Origin: Budorcas taxicolor
Taxonomy: Eukaryota; Chordata; Mammalia; Artiodactyla; Bovidae
Length of the DNA stretch: 64,000 nt
Assembly: GCF_023091745.1 (NCBI RefSeq)
Contig: NC_068934.1
Coordinates: forward strand, 20,662,434 to 20,726,433
Direction: 5' to 3'
The position numbers were made by a program, and so were the translations under genes. Positions 1 through 11,947 of this stretch are shown piece after piece (position 1 is the first letter of the stretch; every line of letters starts with the position of its first letter). Under the pieces are notes generated by a model. It was not told where the DNA came from. It did no database searches and saw only the letters and a program-made list of their open reading frames with translations.

Positions 1-439
1 ACCCTTTACTGACCTTCTTTCCTTCCCTGACTCACTTCCCTAGTCTCCTTCTGGTATCCCTTTCCCCTCTCAAATAAACTAATTTTGCTTCGGGGGGTGG
101 GGGGAAGCACTTACCATAATGTATTAAGAGTAATTATAAACTAGCCTATCTCCTTTACTGAGGGAGTCCAGTCAGTTTTGTGTATGTCTGCTACAAAATG
201 TCAGCTATGATCAGTGAAAACCAAGGGGAGGAGGGCAGATGTTAAATAACAAATGCAAATACCTGCTTTCAAAGGTCCATATACCAAAGAAACATTCGTA
301 AATTAACTGAAAAGTCTGAAAGGGAATTCAGATCATCTCATTTCAAATGCTCCTTCATTCTCTAACACCAATGTCTAAAGAATTTTTAAATTAAGAAAAA
401 GAAAAGTAAAACCCTTTAACATCAGATTAATTAAATGCC
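1..439. other. Unassigned 5' edge, pyrimidine-rich then G-rich
   Basis: The first 70 bases are rich in C and T. They are followed by an AATAAA at 73-78 and a G-tract near 92-106. This could be the 3' end of an old LTR, but no partner end or TSD lies inside the window, so it is left unassigned. The rest (110-439) is AT-rich with nothing I recognise. Confidence 0.3.
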
Positions 440-600
440 CTAGGCCCTCATGGACCAATACAGTCAGTACTGCCTAAGGTCCTGCTTGAAATGCAGAATC
501 TCAAGCCCCATCCCAGACCTACGGACTCAGAATATCCTTTTAACAAGACATATGGTTGGTCCCTACATTATGTTAAAATTTATGAAATACCAACAGACCA
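440..600 (+). mobile_element. MER5-type hAT (Charlie) MITE fragment
   Basis: The stretch around 485-560 carries the landmarks of MER5A: 'aaatgcagaatctcaagccc', then 'cccagacctac', then 'ttttaacaag'. MER5 elements are short non-autonomous DNA transposons common in placental genomes. This copy is diverged and its terminal inverted repeats are not readable. It has no coding capacity. Subfamily is uncertain. Confidence 0.5.
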
Positions 601-1523
601 TCATTCAGTAAAGCTGAGTATCATTATTAAAATAACCATAATTGAATAGGCAGTCTATAAGACTGTGTTTGATTACTACCAAACTCTTACAGATTAACAT
701 TAAAATCCAAGCAGTATGCAAATAAAAGGGCTCAGATAAGTGAAAATATTAAATATAAGATCACAGTTATCCACAATGCACCTAAAGTAAGAGCAAATGC
801 AACACATGAAGAAAGGGGGAGTGTTATAATACTGAGTTAACACAGTTTCTGCTCAACTTGAAACAAAAAGAAAAATCCAGAGGACTAAATTCAGTATTAT
901 TATTTTAGAAGATTTTATAGATTTTAATGAATAAATTATCAGTATATCAGTATATCAAATTTGTCCAAGATAAAAACCAAGCAAGAAACCGAATTATTTA
1001 AAGCAAAGGCTTCTTACACAAGTAATGAGATTAGATTAGAGACAACATCCATTTATTATTCCCATAAACAATACATTAAAGGCAGCTGGAAAGAAGGCTA
1101 TCATCTTCCCCATCTTTGTTCCAAGCAATGGTTAAGTGCGATTATATTAAGAAATTGCATCTAGTTCTTGGTCTCTACATTCATTTTTTAAAAATAAACT
1201 TATGTAAAACTTTATTAGGAAAAAAATGTATCCCAACAATTTCATTTTTAAAAAGCTTTATTCCTTTAGTACTTCATTGCTATATAAATACTTTAAAAAT
1301 ATGAGTTCTCTCTAGAATGTTCTGAAGATCCTTTTGCCTATGTATATATGTGTGTGTGTGTACACATACACATTTGCCTAAAATGAAGAAAATCAACTAA
1401 CTGTTCTTCTCCAGGCTTCCCAAACAACTCTAGATCATAAAGCTTTATATATTCTGGAGACTACAAAGTATGAAGGTTTGAGTTGAAAAGTTATGACATA
1501 ATTCTTGAATGCGACTAAGAACA
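601..1523. other. Unassigned AT-rich sequence with a short TG run
   Basis: No coding or repeat signal I can defend. A short TA/TG tract lies at about 1341-1372. Open frames here (961-1164, 1116-1304) are AT-rich, lack codon bias and look accidental. Confidence 0.4.
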
Positions 1524-2402
1524 TATATTTAACTCATATGAAGAGTACATCATGAGAAACACTAGGCTGGAAGAAGTACAAGCTGGAATTAAGATTGCCC
1601 GTAGAAATATCAGTAACCTCAGATAAGCAGATGACAACACCCTTCTGGCAGAAAGTGAAGAGGAACTAAAGAGCCTCTTGATAAAGTGAAAGAGGATAGT
1701 GAAAAAGTTGGCTTAAAGCTCAACATTCAGAAAACAAAGATCATGGCATCTGGTCCCATCACTTTATGGGAAATAGATGGGGAAACAATGGAAACAATGT
1801 CAGATTTTATTTTGGGGGGTTCCAAAATCACTGCAGATGGTGATTGCAGCCATGAAATTAAAAGACGCTTACTACTTGGAAGGAAAGTTAGGACCAACCT
1901 GGATAGCATATTAAAAAGCAGAGACATTACTTTGCCAACAAAGGTCCATCTAGTCAAGGCTATGGTTTTTCCAGTAGTCATGTATGGATGTGAGAGTTGG
2001 ACTGTCAAGAAAGCTGAGCTCCGAAGAATTGATGCTTTTGAACTGTGGTGTTGGAGAAGACTCTTGAGAGTCCCTCGGACTACAAGGAGATCCAACCAGT
2101 CCATTCTAAAGGAAATGAGTCCTGGGTGTTCATTGGAAGGATGGATGCTAAAGCTGAAACTCCAGTACTTTGGCTACCTCATGTGAAGAGTTGACTTATT
2201 GGAAAAGACCCTGATGCTGGGAGGGATTAGGGGCAGGAGGAGAAGGGGATGACAAAGAATGAGATGGCTGGATGGCATCACTGACTCGATGGACATGAGT
2301 TTGAGTGAACTCTGGGAGTTGGTGATGGACAGGGAGGCCTGGCGTGCTGTAATTCATGGGGTCGCAAAGAGTCAGAAACAACTGAGAAACTGAACTGAAC
2401 TG
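1524..2402 (+). mobile_element. BovB LINE (RTE), 5'-truncated 3' end
   Basis: The copy runs from the RT domain to the canonical 3' end 'gaactgaactgaa'. A short direct repeat, 'aagaaca' at 1517-1523 and 2403-2409, is a possible TSD. The RT active-site line reads Leu-Arg-stop-Ala-Asp-Asp: the Tyr codon TAT of YADD is TAA at 1624-1626. A further frameshift follows near 1680. The frame then stays open at 1686-2186 for the post-RT region. BovB encodes one protein with an APE endonuclease and RT. This copy is dead. Confidence 0.95.
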
Positions 2403-2667
2403 AAGAACAGTATCTGTTTAGACTCTGAAAACGTGATCTGGTATTATCTTAAAAAATATATTTCCCTCTAGAAATAAAAGACAAAAACAATCATTGATAA
2501 TGGAATGGTTGCAAGAAATTTTATAGAATTTCATATACAATCTCATTTGATCCTGTTAAATAACTTTGAAGTGTGTGTATTGATCTTATCCACAGTTTAC
2601 TGACAGGATTAATACCCAACAAGGTTATGCGACTAATTAACCTTAATTTCCAGGCAAGAGAAAGATG

Positions 2668-2978
2668 CTTCCCTATAGTTCAGTTGGTAAAGAATCCGCA
2701 TGCAGTGCAGGAGACCCCGGTTTGATTCCTGGGTTGGGAAGATACCCTGGCGAAGGGATAGGCTACCCGCTCCAGTATTCTTGGGCTTCCATGGTGGCTC
2801 AGCTGGTAAAGAATCTGCCTGCAATGTGGGAGACTTGGCTTCGATCCCTGAGTTGGGAAGATCCCCTGGAAAAAGGAAAGGCTACCCACTCCAGTATTCT
2901 GGCCTGCAGAATTCCATGGACTGTATATTCCATGGGGCCGCCAAGGGTCAGACACAACTGAGTGACTTTCACTTTCAA
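2668..2978 (+). mobile_element. Bov-tA SINE, tandem tRNA-like heads
   Basis: Two tRNA-Glu-derived heads lie in tandem, each with 'ggtaaagaatc' and a B-box-like stretch ('ggtttgattcctggg' and 'ggcttcgatccctgag'). A Bov-A type body follows, ending 'cacaactgagtgac'. Such SINEs are transcribed by RNA polymerase III and mobilised by LINE machinery, BovB in ruminants. The second unit starts near 2785. Confidence 0.9.
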
Positions 2979-3439
2979 AGGAAAGAAATCATAAAGAACA
3001 CAGATCCCCTGACTGCAAGCACGTACTATTTTTATCACATCAAGCTACATTCACTAAGGAAGAAGAAATACACAAAATAAATATTCAGAAGATGATGCTT
3101 AGGGTTGACATAAGTAAGACTTTTTACACATGAATTAGTCAAAATTGTAAACTAGTCTTAGCTGTGCTATTTTCTCTTTCTCTTGTAGCCTGCAAAGCAC
3201 TCTTAGGCCCCATAGTAAGTGTTTCTTAATTGTGCCAAGTTTTATCTAACTTGCTGCAAGAAGCACTGAATAAGCTAAAAGATTTCACCCCAAATATTAT
3301 ATAATCATAGAGTTTCTACACATATATATCCCATATGGATTTTTCCAGCCTCAGGGAATTTTCATACTCTACTTCTAGATGAGTGGAGTAGCAATGGTTG
3401 GGGCAGGATGGGAGGATATGCTAATCATGATTTCACAAA

Positions 3440-3785
3440 AAAGAAGATTATTGGTGGTTGCTGGAGGCAGTGGATGGGAGGTGGATGAAATAGGTAAAGG
3501 GGGCCAAATGGTACAAACTTCCAGTCATAAAAGTTATGGGGTTGCAATGCACAGCATGGTGACTATAGTTAGTGATACTGAATTGCATATTTAAAAGTTG
3601 TTAGGAGAATAAATCTTCCTTAAAAGATCTTATCACACACACAACTGCAATTATTTTTGGTGATGGATATATACTAAACTTACTCTGCTGATCACTTTGT
3701 GGCATATACAAATATCAGATCACTATGTTGTACTCCTGAAACCAACATACTGTCATTTGTCAAGTATACCTCAAAAAGAAAAAAG
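3440..3785 (+). mobile_element. Old L1 3' end
   Basis: The stretch carries L1 3'-UTR landmarks in order: 'ggtggttgctggaggcag', 'atggtacaaacttccagt', 'acagcatggtgactatagtt', 'cactatgttgtactcctgaaac', and an A-rich end near 3770. It is diverged mammalian L1 (L1M type). The 71-codon frame at 3379-3594 is an accidental reading of this UTR. Confidence 0.8.
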
Positions 3786-4308
3786 GAAGAGATTACGTGA
3801 TTGGGAAGAAAACTGAAAAATGTGTGCTAGTGACTGTAAATGTTGGCTTCTGATGAAGTAGCATGGATTCTGAGCGTTGAAATGAGTTTTGTTGCCTACT
3901 CAAATAATGCACCCCACTTCACCTTCCCAGGTTATTTCATCACTAGCAGTAAACTGAGTTCTACTCCTGGTTAAGAAACCACAAATGTTTTTCAGACTGA
4001 GAAACAATTACATCATATAATTAAATTCTCCTTCTGAAGGCCTCTTAGTGGTGAGGGTGTGAAGAATAGAAAGGTCAAATAGAGACAAAGAATAAGGAAG
4101 AAACCACAAGAGGAGACTGTGGGGGGAAAATACATTACTTTTGAGAATGAGCTTGGCATCTCTGTGGGAATCAGGTGTATAAAAAACTATACTTGAGTGT
4201 GAGAAGGGGATTCTTCAATAATCAGAATTCTGTAAGAAGGAAAACGCCTGCTTTGGAATGTTGTGAACCTTAACCACTGAATATTTACAACCAGTCAATG
4301 CCTCTAGG

Positions 4309-4492
4309 GATGTGTATGTGCTCTAAGTTGTGTCTGACTCTCTGTGACCTCATGGACTACAGCCTACCAGACTCCTCTGTCCATGGAATTTTTCCAGGCA
4401 AGAATATTAGAGTGGGTGGCCATTTCCTCCTCCAGGAGATCTTCCCAACCCAGGGATTGAACCCTTGTCTCCCCCATTGCAGGGAATCATTA
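4309..4492 (-). mobile_element. Bov-tA SINE, antisense
   Basis: This is the reverse complement of a Bov-tA body and head, with 'ccatggactacagc' like 'ccatggactgtagc', 'aggcaagaatatta', 'tcttcccaacccagggattgaac' (inverted B box) and 'cattgcaggga'. It is moderately diverged. Confidence 0.85.
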
Positions 4493-7339
4493 CATTAGGG
4501 ATAATAGCCAATACTGTGCAAGAACTGGAGTTTGGTGTGTTACAGGATCCTTCTAATGTGAAGGTTCTATATTGTTGAAAATTTATGTAACAAGTTAATC
4601 TGATGTGTTTTTCAAATGGGGTTTGTTAAGTTAGAATGACAATAGTAGGGAAGAAGATACAGAAGAAGACTCCCAGTATGCACTGCTAACAGATTCTGCT
4701 CTTGCCTTCATAAGCAGCATATTCCTTTTTATAAACTAGGAAGTTTATGGAGAATTTTCCTATTTAAAATGATTCTAAATTGTTTCTGTTGCAGCAGCTT
4801 TCCATTCAATTACTTTCAGAGTAACTGCTTTCTTCTTTTTTATTATGCGTAGTTTAAGAAACATTCTAGTAACTGAGTAACAGCAGTGAAATGAAATGGA
4901 ATGGAATGAAAAGTTAGGTTCACAAATACGCTCCTTAAATGTCTCCTGCCAAGACAAAGGAGAACATCTAAATGTGTTACCAAAAGAAGCACTCAACGGA
5001 GAACAAAAATCTGCCCTTGTTTTCTAAAATTATGGTTGGCATCACCATTAAGATAAAGGATATAGAAAACAAGGCATTTAAAAACTGTATGATGCATGAA
5101 ATTGCTGTGTGTTTTCTTCATTGTTCTTTTCATTTTATATTCAAAATAAAGAATTATGTTTAGCACAGATAGTATTGTAATTGCTTTCTGTTTTAATTAG
5201 AGATGAAAAGCTATCTGGGGATGGCACATGTTCCTGAGCAGTATGCCTAATGCTCAAATTGACTCTATGAAAGGTTAGAATTGCTAATCTATAATTTCAG
5301 AATTTAAGACAACTTCTGATCAGAAGCACATGTTGAACTTTTAGAGTACTCAGAAGAAACTGATGTCTCTCACTGGGAAAGAAAAAGTTTAAATGTACTT
5401 AAAATAGAAGCATTTAGGACCTAAAGAAAGGAGTGCAGCAATTGCTGACTGTTGTGCCTAGAACTGAAATAGCAGTCCCCCTGTCAAGTGCCACAAAAAA
5501 AGGTGATTTTTCCCAAAGCTCTCATGATAGTGCCACTGTTCTATATATGATCCAAGCAGGGACCTGTGCCAAGTCAGCTGAACCTAGCAAAGACTGAGGG
5601 CCATTCACAGTGGGAGGACAGTTTGATAAACCCAGACATATATGCAAAATTATGGATAGAAGAAGAATGGGTAGCAAAGGTCAGCAGTTCAAGGCTCATT
5701 CTAGTATCTTATACCCAAGAAGAAATGTTCTAGGGCTGGTCTAAAGTTCATTGTACTCTGATTTTTTGCAGAAAGATTCACACTTATGCCTTATTCCCTA
5801 AATTCCTTAGCCTTTAGACCTTTTCTGTACAAAGACTTTGCAACACGTAATGGTTGTCCGTTTGCTACAATGGTAGGGCAACAGTGAGCAAATATTGTGG
5901 AGTCTCTTTCTAGAAACTGGAGACTGGCTACATGCAAAATAGTTAGAGCTCATTCAGGGATGGCAGATAGATACCAACTGTGACTAACTTTTAGGAGTTG
6001 CTTAGAATGAGAATGATGCCCAGACTAGATCTAAGCTCAGTGGAAAAGAACCCCATGAATCATTAGCAAGGGAAAAGATAGGCAGGCACAGGGTATGGGG
6101 TGGGGACACACAAAGAGAGTCACTTTTTAAAATGTATTTACAGTACCTGGCTTAAGTCACTTAACATGTTTTCTTTTCCTATGTAAATTTTTTTTCAAAT
6201 TATGAATTAATGATAAAACATGATTAAAGTGGTAAAATTTAAAAATGTTATTTAAAGTTATAAACATTTTATAAAAATAATTTCTAACAGAATCATCAAC
6301 CTGGCAGTTATAGAATATACCTGAGTTTTCTAATAAGTGAACAGAGTAAGAAAGAAAACACAGAAACTTGGAATAAGCACAGTATTCTCAATAACAGCCA
6401 GAGATGGCTCTGCTTATCACTGCCTAAACATGCTTAACATGGTAGAAGGTGAGGGCCAGGATGTAAAGCAATGGTTCCTAAATGGTTAAATTTTGGATAT
6501 GTATGGATCATTTGATAATCTGATAAATTATATAAGCTCCTCTCCAAGAAGAATGCCATATGCAACTCTATAAGAATTATGAAAAAATTCTGAGGAATCA
6601 ATATCGTCCTGAAATTCATCCACTGACTTTAAATCCCTTTGAAGTGTGAAGGAATCTTGGTCCAATGGAAAAAACTCACTTTGCTCAGTTCCTGACAGAT
6701 TATGCATTCTCAACCAATAATTTTAGAGGGCTGAATGAACTTGAAGTCTGGAACTTAGACTGAAGTTCTGTAATCACAGAATAAGTCACTTTATAAAGTT
6801 CTGCATTTGGCTTCTTTTAAAGACCCGCACTTTTAGTGACTTTCAGTATTTGGAATATTTTCTACATTTTTGGAGAAAAATTAAAGTTTAGTAGACTTAA
6901 ATTTGATATGACTTCTGCTAAGAAACATGCATATATTTAAAACATTTAAAACATGCATATATATTCCATTATCTGGTGAAAAATAAGAAAATAAGTCAGG
7001 CTAGTTGGTTTTATGTTTTAAAGCATGGGGGAGGAGAAAGTCTGAAAAGTTGGGTTGATTTGGGCAAGGTCAATTAAATTTCTCCTTTTTTTTTAAACCA
7101 CAGAATATACTTTTAAAACAATACTGTAGTTTTAAAAACTAGTAGAGTAGATAATAAGAATATAGGGAGTTAGAAAAGAATCTGCTGTTTCAAGCAATTG
7201 CCAATTCTAAACTGAAACCATCTTATTTTTATAATAATAATCCTTATATTTTCAATCAAATGCATTGAATATTAGTTTCTGACAGATTATTTTTATGTTG
7301 ACAAGTTATATTTCCATCTATGCATATTTGCCCTTTTAA
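4493..7339. other. Unassigned 2.8-kb AT-rich stretch
   Basis: I see no recognisable repeat, RNA gene or convincing exon in this longest unassigned block. Two minus-strand frames overlap near 6434-6713. One (6528-6713) has a non-repetitive, acidic peptide but no good splice acceptor, so it is listed among rejected items. An acceptor-like tract ends in 'tctgttgcag' near 4795 on the plus strand without a matching donor. Confidence 0.4.
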
Positions 7340-7655
7340 TACTTTTTAAATTTAAAATATTTTTTACTTGGAGGGTAATTGCTTTACAATGTTGTGTTGG
7401 TTTCTGTTTTGCAATAAAGCAAATCAGTCATAATTATATATCTATCTCCTTGCTTTTGAGCCCTGCTCCCCCACATACCACCCATCCAGGTTGTCACAGA
7501 GTGCCAGGCTAGGCTCCTTGTGTTATGCAGCAACTTCCCACTATTTATTTATTTTATATATGTTTATATATATACTTATATATGTCAGTGCTACTTTTTA
7601 AAATTTGTACCATCCTCTCCTTCCCCCATTTTGTCGACAAGTCTGTTTTCTATGT
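7340..7655 (-). mobile_element. Artiodactyl L1 3' UTR, antisense
   Basis: This is the reverse of a ruminant L1 3' end. Landmarks are 'ggagggtaattgctttacaat', 'gttgtgttggtttctg', 'cacagagtgccaggctaggc' and 'cagcaacttcccacta'. A TA-rich tract follows at 7550-7585. It is non-coding. Confidence 0.75.
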
Positions 7656-7912
7656 GCCCTTTTAATCTTTGAGTACAGTAGAAAATATTTCTGAAAAGTA
7701 TAATCTATAAATCCCCCAAGAATCAAAGCAGAAATGTAACTGTGAAAAATGTGACATAGTGGAGTCACAGGACTTAGATTAGAATAACACTCTGCCACTT
7801 ACTAGTTCTATTATTTCGGACAAGTCTTTTACCTTCTCTTGGTCTTGTTTTTCTGATACACGATAAGGTGACAGTATCACATACCCTGAGTGATCACAGA
7901 CTTATTTTGAGG

Positions 7913-8051
7913 CATGAATGGATGGCATCACCAACAATGGACATGGGTTTGGGTGAACTCCGGGAGCTGGTGATGGACAGGGAGGCCTGGCGTGCTGCGG
8001 TTCATGGGGTCACAAAGAGTTGGACATGACTGAGCGACTGAACTGAACTGA
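7913..8051 (+). mobile_element. BovB 3' terminal fragment
   Basis: Only the last ~140 bases of BovB are present, from 'gaatggatggcatcacc' to 'gactgaactgaactga'. Severe 5' truncation is usual for this family. The sequence is close to the consensus, which suggests a fairly recent copy. Confidence 0.9.
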
Positions 8052-8257
8052 GGAAACATTAATGTAAATTATTTTGAAATGACCAAAATGACAACAACAA
8101 AAAGCAAGTATTGATAAATGAAATTAAATGGATTACATTTCAAAGTAAATGTTTAAATTGCCCAGAAATCATTTTTATGGCAAATTAAAATAGTAATTTT
8201 CATTTTATAATTTCTCAAGGTTTTTTATTGCTTTATTGTATGTATTACTTAATTACT

Positions 8258-8580
8258 GCAATGAACTGAACTGTCTCCCCTAAACTCATGTTGAAAGCCT
8301 ACCCCTCAATGTGACTATACTTGAAGATTGGACCTATAAGGAGGTCATTAAGGTTAAATGAGGTCATATAGGTGGGACCCTGATATTGTAGGATTAGTGT
8401 CCTTGTAAGGAGAGACACCAGAGAGCTTGTTAGCTCTCCTCCATGTGGGGACACAGGTTTCTAACAGAAACCTGTCAGACTTATCCCAGATTTTCCAGCC
8501 TTTAGACTGTGAGAAAATAAATTTCTGTTCTTAAGCCACTGGGTCCATGGTACTTTTTATGTTAGCCTCAGCAGACCAAC
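8258..8580 (+). mobile_element. MLT1-type MaLR LTR (solo, partial)
   Basis: The copy matches the MLT1 LTR in order: 'gaactgtctcccctaaactc', 'atgttgaaagcctaccc', 'aaggttaaatgaggtcat', 'gtgtccttgtaagga', 'ccagcctttagactgtgag', 'aaataaatttctgtt', and 'cctcagcagaccaaca' at the end. MaLR elements are ancient non-autonomous relatives of ERVL, and this copy has no coding part. AATAAA at 8517 is the old polyadenylation signal. Confidence 0.8.
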
Positions 8581-8589
8581 ATATTTACT

Positions 8590-8795
8590 TAAGTGTTAAG
8601 TCCTTCAGTTGTGTTCAACTCTTTGTGAACCCACGGACTGTAGCCCACCAGGATCCTCTGTCCATGGGATTCTCCAGGCAAGAATACTGGAGTGGGCAGT
8701 CATTCCCTTCTCCAGGACATCCTCCCGACCCACGGATCAGACCTGAGTCTCTTGCATTGCAGGCAGATTCTTTACTGTCTTACCACCAGAAGCCT
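8590..8795 (-). mobile_element. Bov-tA SINE, antisense
   Basis: This is a reverse-complemented Bov-tA lying just downstream of the MLT1 LTR. It has 'cttcagttgtgttcaactc', 'ctccaggcaagaatactgga' and 'ttgcattgcaggcagattc'. The 111-codon frame at 8547-8882 simply reads through it. Confidence 0.88.
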
Positions 8796-8892
8796 CTTTC
8801 ATTTATTCTAGTTTCCTTAATGAGAATGCCCAGGTCTCTGGATATGTCTATAAAAGCCTTAAACACATTTTTTTTTTCTTAGTACCCTGATG

Positions 8893-9125
8893 GGATAGGG
8901 AACTATGGTTAACAATGGGGTATTGCATCATTCAGAACTGCTGAGAGTAGATCTAAATCACTCTCTTATACACCCAGAAAAACTGTTAACTATATGAGGT
9001 GAAGGATGTTAGTTATTTTAATCTTGGTAATCACCCCACACTGTATATGTATATCAAATCATCATGTTGTATCCTTTAAATATATGTGATTATTTTTGTC
9101 AGCTATCCTCCATTCAAGTTAAAAA
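8893..9125 (+). mobile_element. Old L1 3' end
   Basis: Diverged L1M-type 3' UTR. 'gggaactatggttaacaatg' corresponds to the usual 'actatagttaataat' line, and 'aaatcatcatgttgtat' to the usual 'cattatgttgtacacctg'. Confidence 0.65.
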
Positions 9126-9304
9126 TCCAAATCCAAAAAGAGTGTGTGTCAGGTATCAATACAATAAATTTTTTCAATAACTTTAGTGAATTCCTTTATA
9201 GTTGGATATGTGTTCAATAAAAACTATACCTTAAGTTAAAAATAAAACATTTTCCATCAAAGCATAAATTAAAATTGTAATACATATTTTTTGCCATAAT
9301 ATAC

Positions 9305-9625
9305 AGTTTTAAAACTTTTCATTTTATGTTGTAGTATAGTTGATTAACAATGTTGTGTTAGTTTCAGGTATACATCAAAGTGATTCAGTTATACATATAC
9401 ATGTATCTATTGTTTTTGAAATTCTTTTCCCATTTAGGTTGTTAACTAATATTGAGCAGAGTTCCCTGTGCTAATAATCAACAGAAGGTCCCTGTTGGTT
9501 ATCCATTTGAAATATAGCAGCATGTGCATGTCAATTCCAAACTCCCTATCTCTTCCCTCCCTCCTCTTCTACCCGGTAACCTCAAGTGTGTTCTGTAAGT
9601 CTGTTTCTATTTTGTAAATAAAAGA
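9305..9625 (-). mobile_element. Old L1 3' end, antisense
   Basis: Reverse-strand L1 3' UTR with 'agttgattaacaatgttgtg', 'agtttcaggtatacatcaaag', 'gagttccctgtgctaat' and 'aggtccctgttggttatcc'. Together with the fragment at 8893-9125 in the other direction, this makes a cluster of independent old L1 tails. Confidence 0.8.
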
Positions 9626-11345
9626 TACCTTTATAAATTATGTAAAAAAGCAGAATATATATAATCTATATATTATGATTAACATGTACATACATTAATC
9701 ACAAAGCAGATATGCCTAATACAAAAGGAACTAAATAGTGATACAAAAAGAATATAGTATACGAATACTAAGTTAGAAAAAGTGAAAAAGAAAATAATTG
9801 TTAAATATTTTATAAACCCTATAGTATGTATAGAAATTGAATATTTAAAAAAATGACACAGCACCTTTGGTTTGGGCTACTTAAAAAAATTTTTCTTAAA
9901 ATAATATTTATTTAAATAAAAATTTCAAAATATTGAGTATGTTCAAGTAATGGGTTTTAAGTGTTTTGGGTTTTTGTTTGTTTGGCCTTATACATTTAAA
10001 CATGTTTTGAAATTCTTCTATAATGAGAAAATAATACTATCAAAATTTTAAAAATAGGTATATGTAAAAGTAAAACAGAATAGCACAATGGAGTGGGGGT
10101 ATTCCAGAGAATATCAACTCCAAATTGAATTAAGAAGGATAAAAAGTACTAAAGTCCTGGACAAATAATCCTCACTTCTTTCCTTAGTATAGAATGTTTA
10201 CTGCTACTGGCCGCCTTCCTCAATCAAAAGCCAGCCCTCAAACATTAATAAGGACACTGAATTTATCAACCTCCCTTGCAACTGTCAGCACATTCCATTA
10301 TTTTTAAGATAAAATTCATGTGCTTTAGTAGTAAGCACTGCTCCTTCAAATACTATCGTCACTAAAAACCATCAAATCTATTCAAAATTGAATAGATGCT
10401 CAGGAAGCTACTTTCAGGGAAATAAAATATTCTACTACTTATCTCAAGATTCAGCAAGTTATTACCAAAAATATTTTGTGGACTCATTTGAATAAGTGCA
10501 TAGATAGATTCTGATCACAAAATTATAATGTTCCTACTATCTACTGCCCTGGCCTATATATTCATGTACATATGTATATGTATATTTTCATTCAATCAAT
10601 TAACATGTTTATACAATATCTAAAATGTACACTGTTGATATAAAAGTAAGCAAATGAGATGATATAAATTTAAGCTGTCTCAAGATGAGTGAATGAGTAC
10701 ATTACAGCAGAAATTGTCTGGGTGGTTCTCCATTAACAATTAGGTTTCTTTACTTCTAAAAGAAGCAATTTTTCACAATAGAAGTTGAAAACACTGAAGT
10801 CTTACTTTTATACATAGATGCACATCCAAGTTTGGGGAGACTTCTTAAAAATGTACTTCCTTTATAAAAATTATGACACTTAAGGACAAATGTTTCCCCC
10901 ACACCCTTTCTTTAACTCTGTACACAGTCACATAGATCTTTAGACACTATCATTGTACAATGAGGAATTAAAGTTTAGAACAAGTCAGTTATCATGATAT
11001 GAAAATGTCTGAAATACAGACAAACAACTCTGGGTCCTTGCTGACATAGTTTAGCTACTAAATAAGTTAATTTAGCTAAAAAAAATTGCCATGCTTCTAG
11101 ACCTCCTGCTATTGGATGTAAAAAAAATCTAGAGATTAAATTGTTTGGGAAGAGAATAGGGGATGACATTCTAATTTATGCAACTTCATGGTCTATTCAT
11201 ACACAATTCACCTGATTTCATATATAAGTGTTCTTCTCAAATTGACATAAAAGAATAAGGTTTACAAATAATGTCTCACATTTTCAACCAATCCTGATTT
11301 GGGTAATTTCTGAAAGTTGATAAATTACTAATCTATATTTGAAAA
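9626..11345. other. Unassigned AT-rich sequence
   Basis: No feature I can support. The sequence is very AT-rich near 9650-10070 and somewhat more complex afterwards. Short minus-strand frames at 9679-9864 and 10975-11169 lack any coding character. Confidence 0.4.
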
Positions 11346-11349
11346 AAGT

Positions 11350-11562
11350 GAAATTATTAGTCACTCAGTTATGCCTAACTCTTTGCAACCTTATGGACTG
11401 TAAACTACCAGGCTCCTCTGTCCATGGAATTCTTCAGGCAAGAATACTGGCGTGGGTAGCCATTCCCTTCTCCAGGGAGTCTCTCTGACCCACGGATTGA
11501 GCCTGGGTCTCCTGCATTGTAGTCAGATTCTTTACAGTCTGAGTCACTGGGGAAGCCCAAAG
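11350..11562 (-). mobile_element. Bov-tA SINE, antisense
   Basis: Reverse-complemented Bov-tA with 'gtcactcagttatgcctaac', 'ggcaagaatactggcgtggg', 'ttgagcctgggtctcctgca' and the head end 'gtcactggggaagccc'. It is moderately diverged. Confidence 0.9.
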
Positions 11563-11947
11563 AGCTGTCATACAACAAAGAAGTAAATCATGGAAAGTTA
11601 CTGGATCTCCTTATTCTTTTCTCCAAACTTTTCTATTATAACTCTTCAATTTGAGAATGGATATTCAACAAATTTTAAAAGCCTCATATGATCTTCTATC
11701 TTTACATAAATCTCCCAGCCTAATACTCCAAACTTATCAGCTCTAGGGAGCCTGGAATTCTTTTATTATATTCCTAATCTTATTATGTTGAGCAAATCAA
11801 AGAACTAGACATTTCTTTGCAAATGTGAACACACACACACAGTTGGTTTTTTTTTTTTTTCCAATTTCAATTATTTGTTGTTGATGACTGCAAGAAGCTA
11901 AAGCCGTTCTGAATGTAACAGTCAAGATACCCTGAGCGCGAGTCTCA

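Noticed and set aside
104..160. Minus-strand donor 'gtaagt' near 110 with an upstream AG
   Set aside because: The interval between them has stops in all three frames.
2665..3080. Several overlapping open frames on both strands
   Set aside because: All are readings of the tandem Bov-tA SINE.
6528..6713. Minus-strand frame with a complex acidic peptide (SEFFPLDQDSFTLQ...)
   Set aside because: No good acceptor precedes it and no family is recognised. Frames of about 60 codons are expected by chance in this much sequence.
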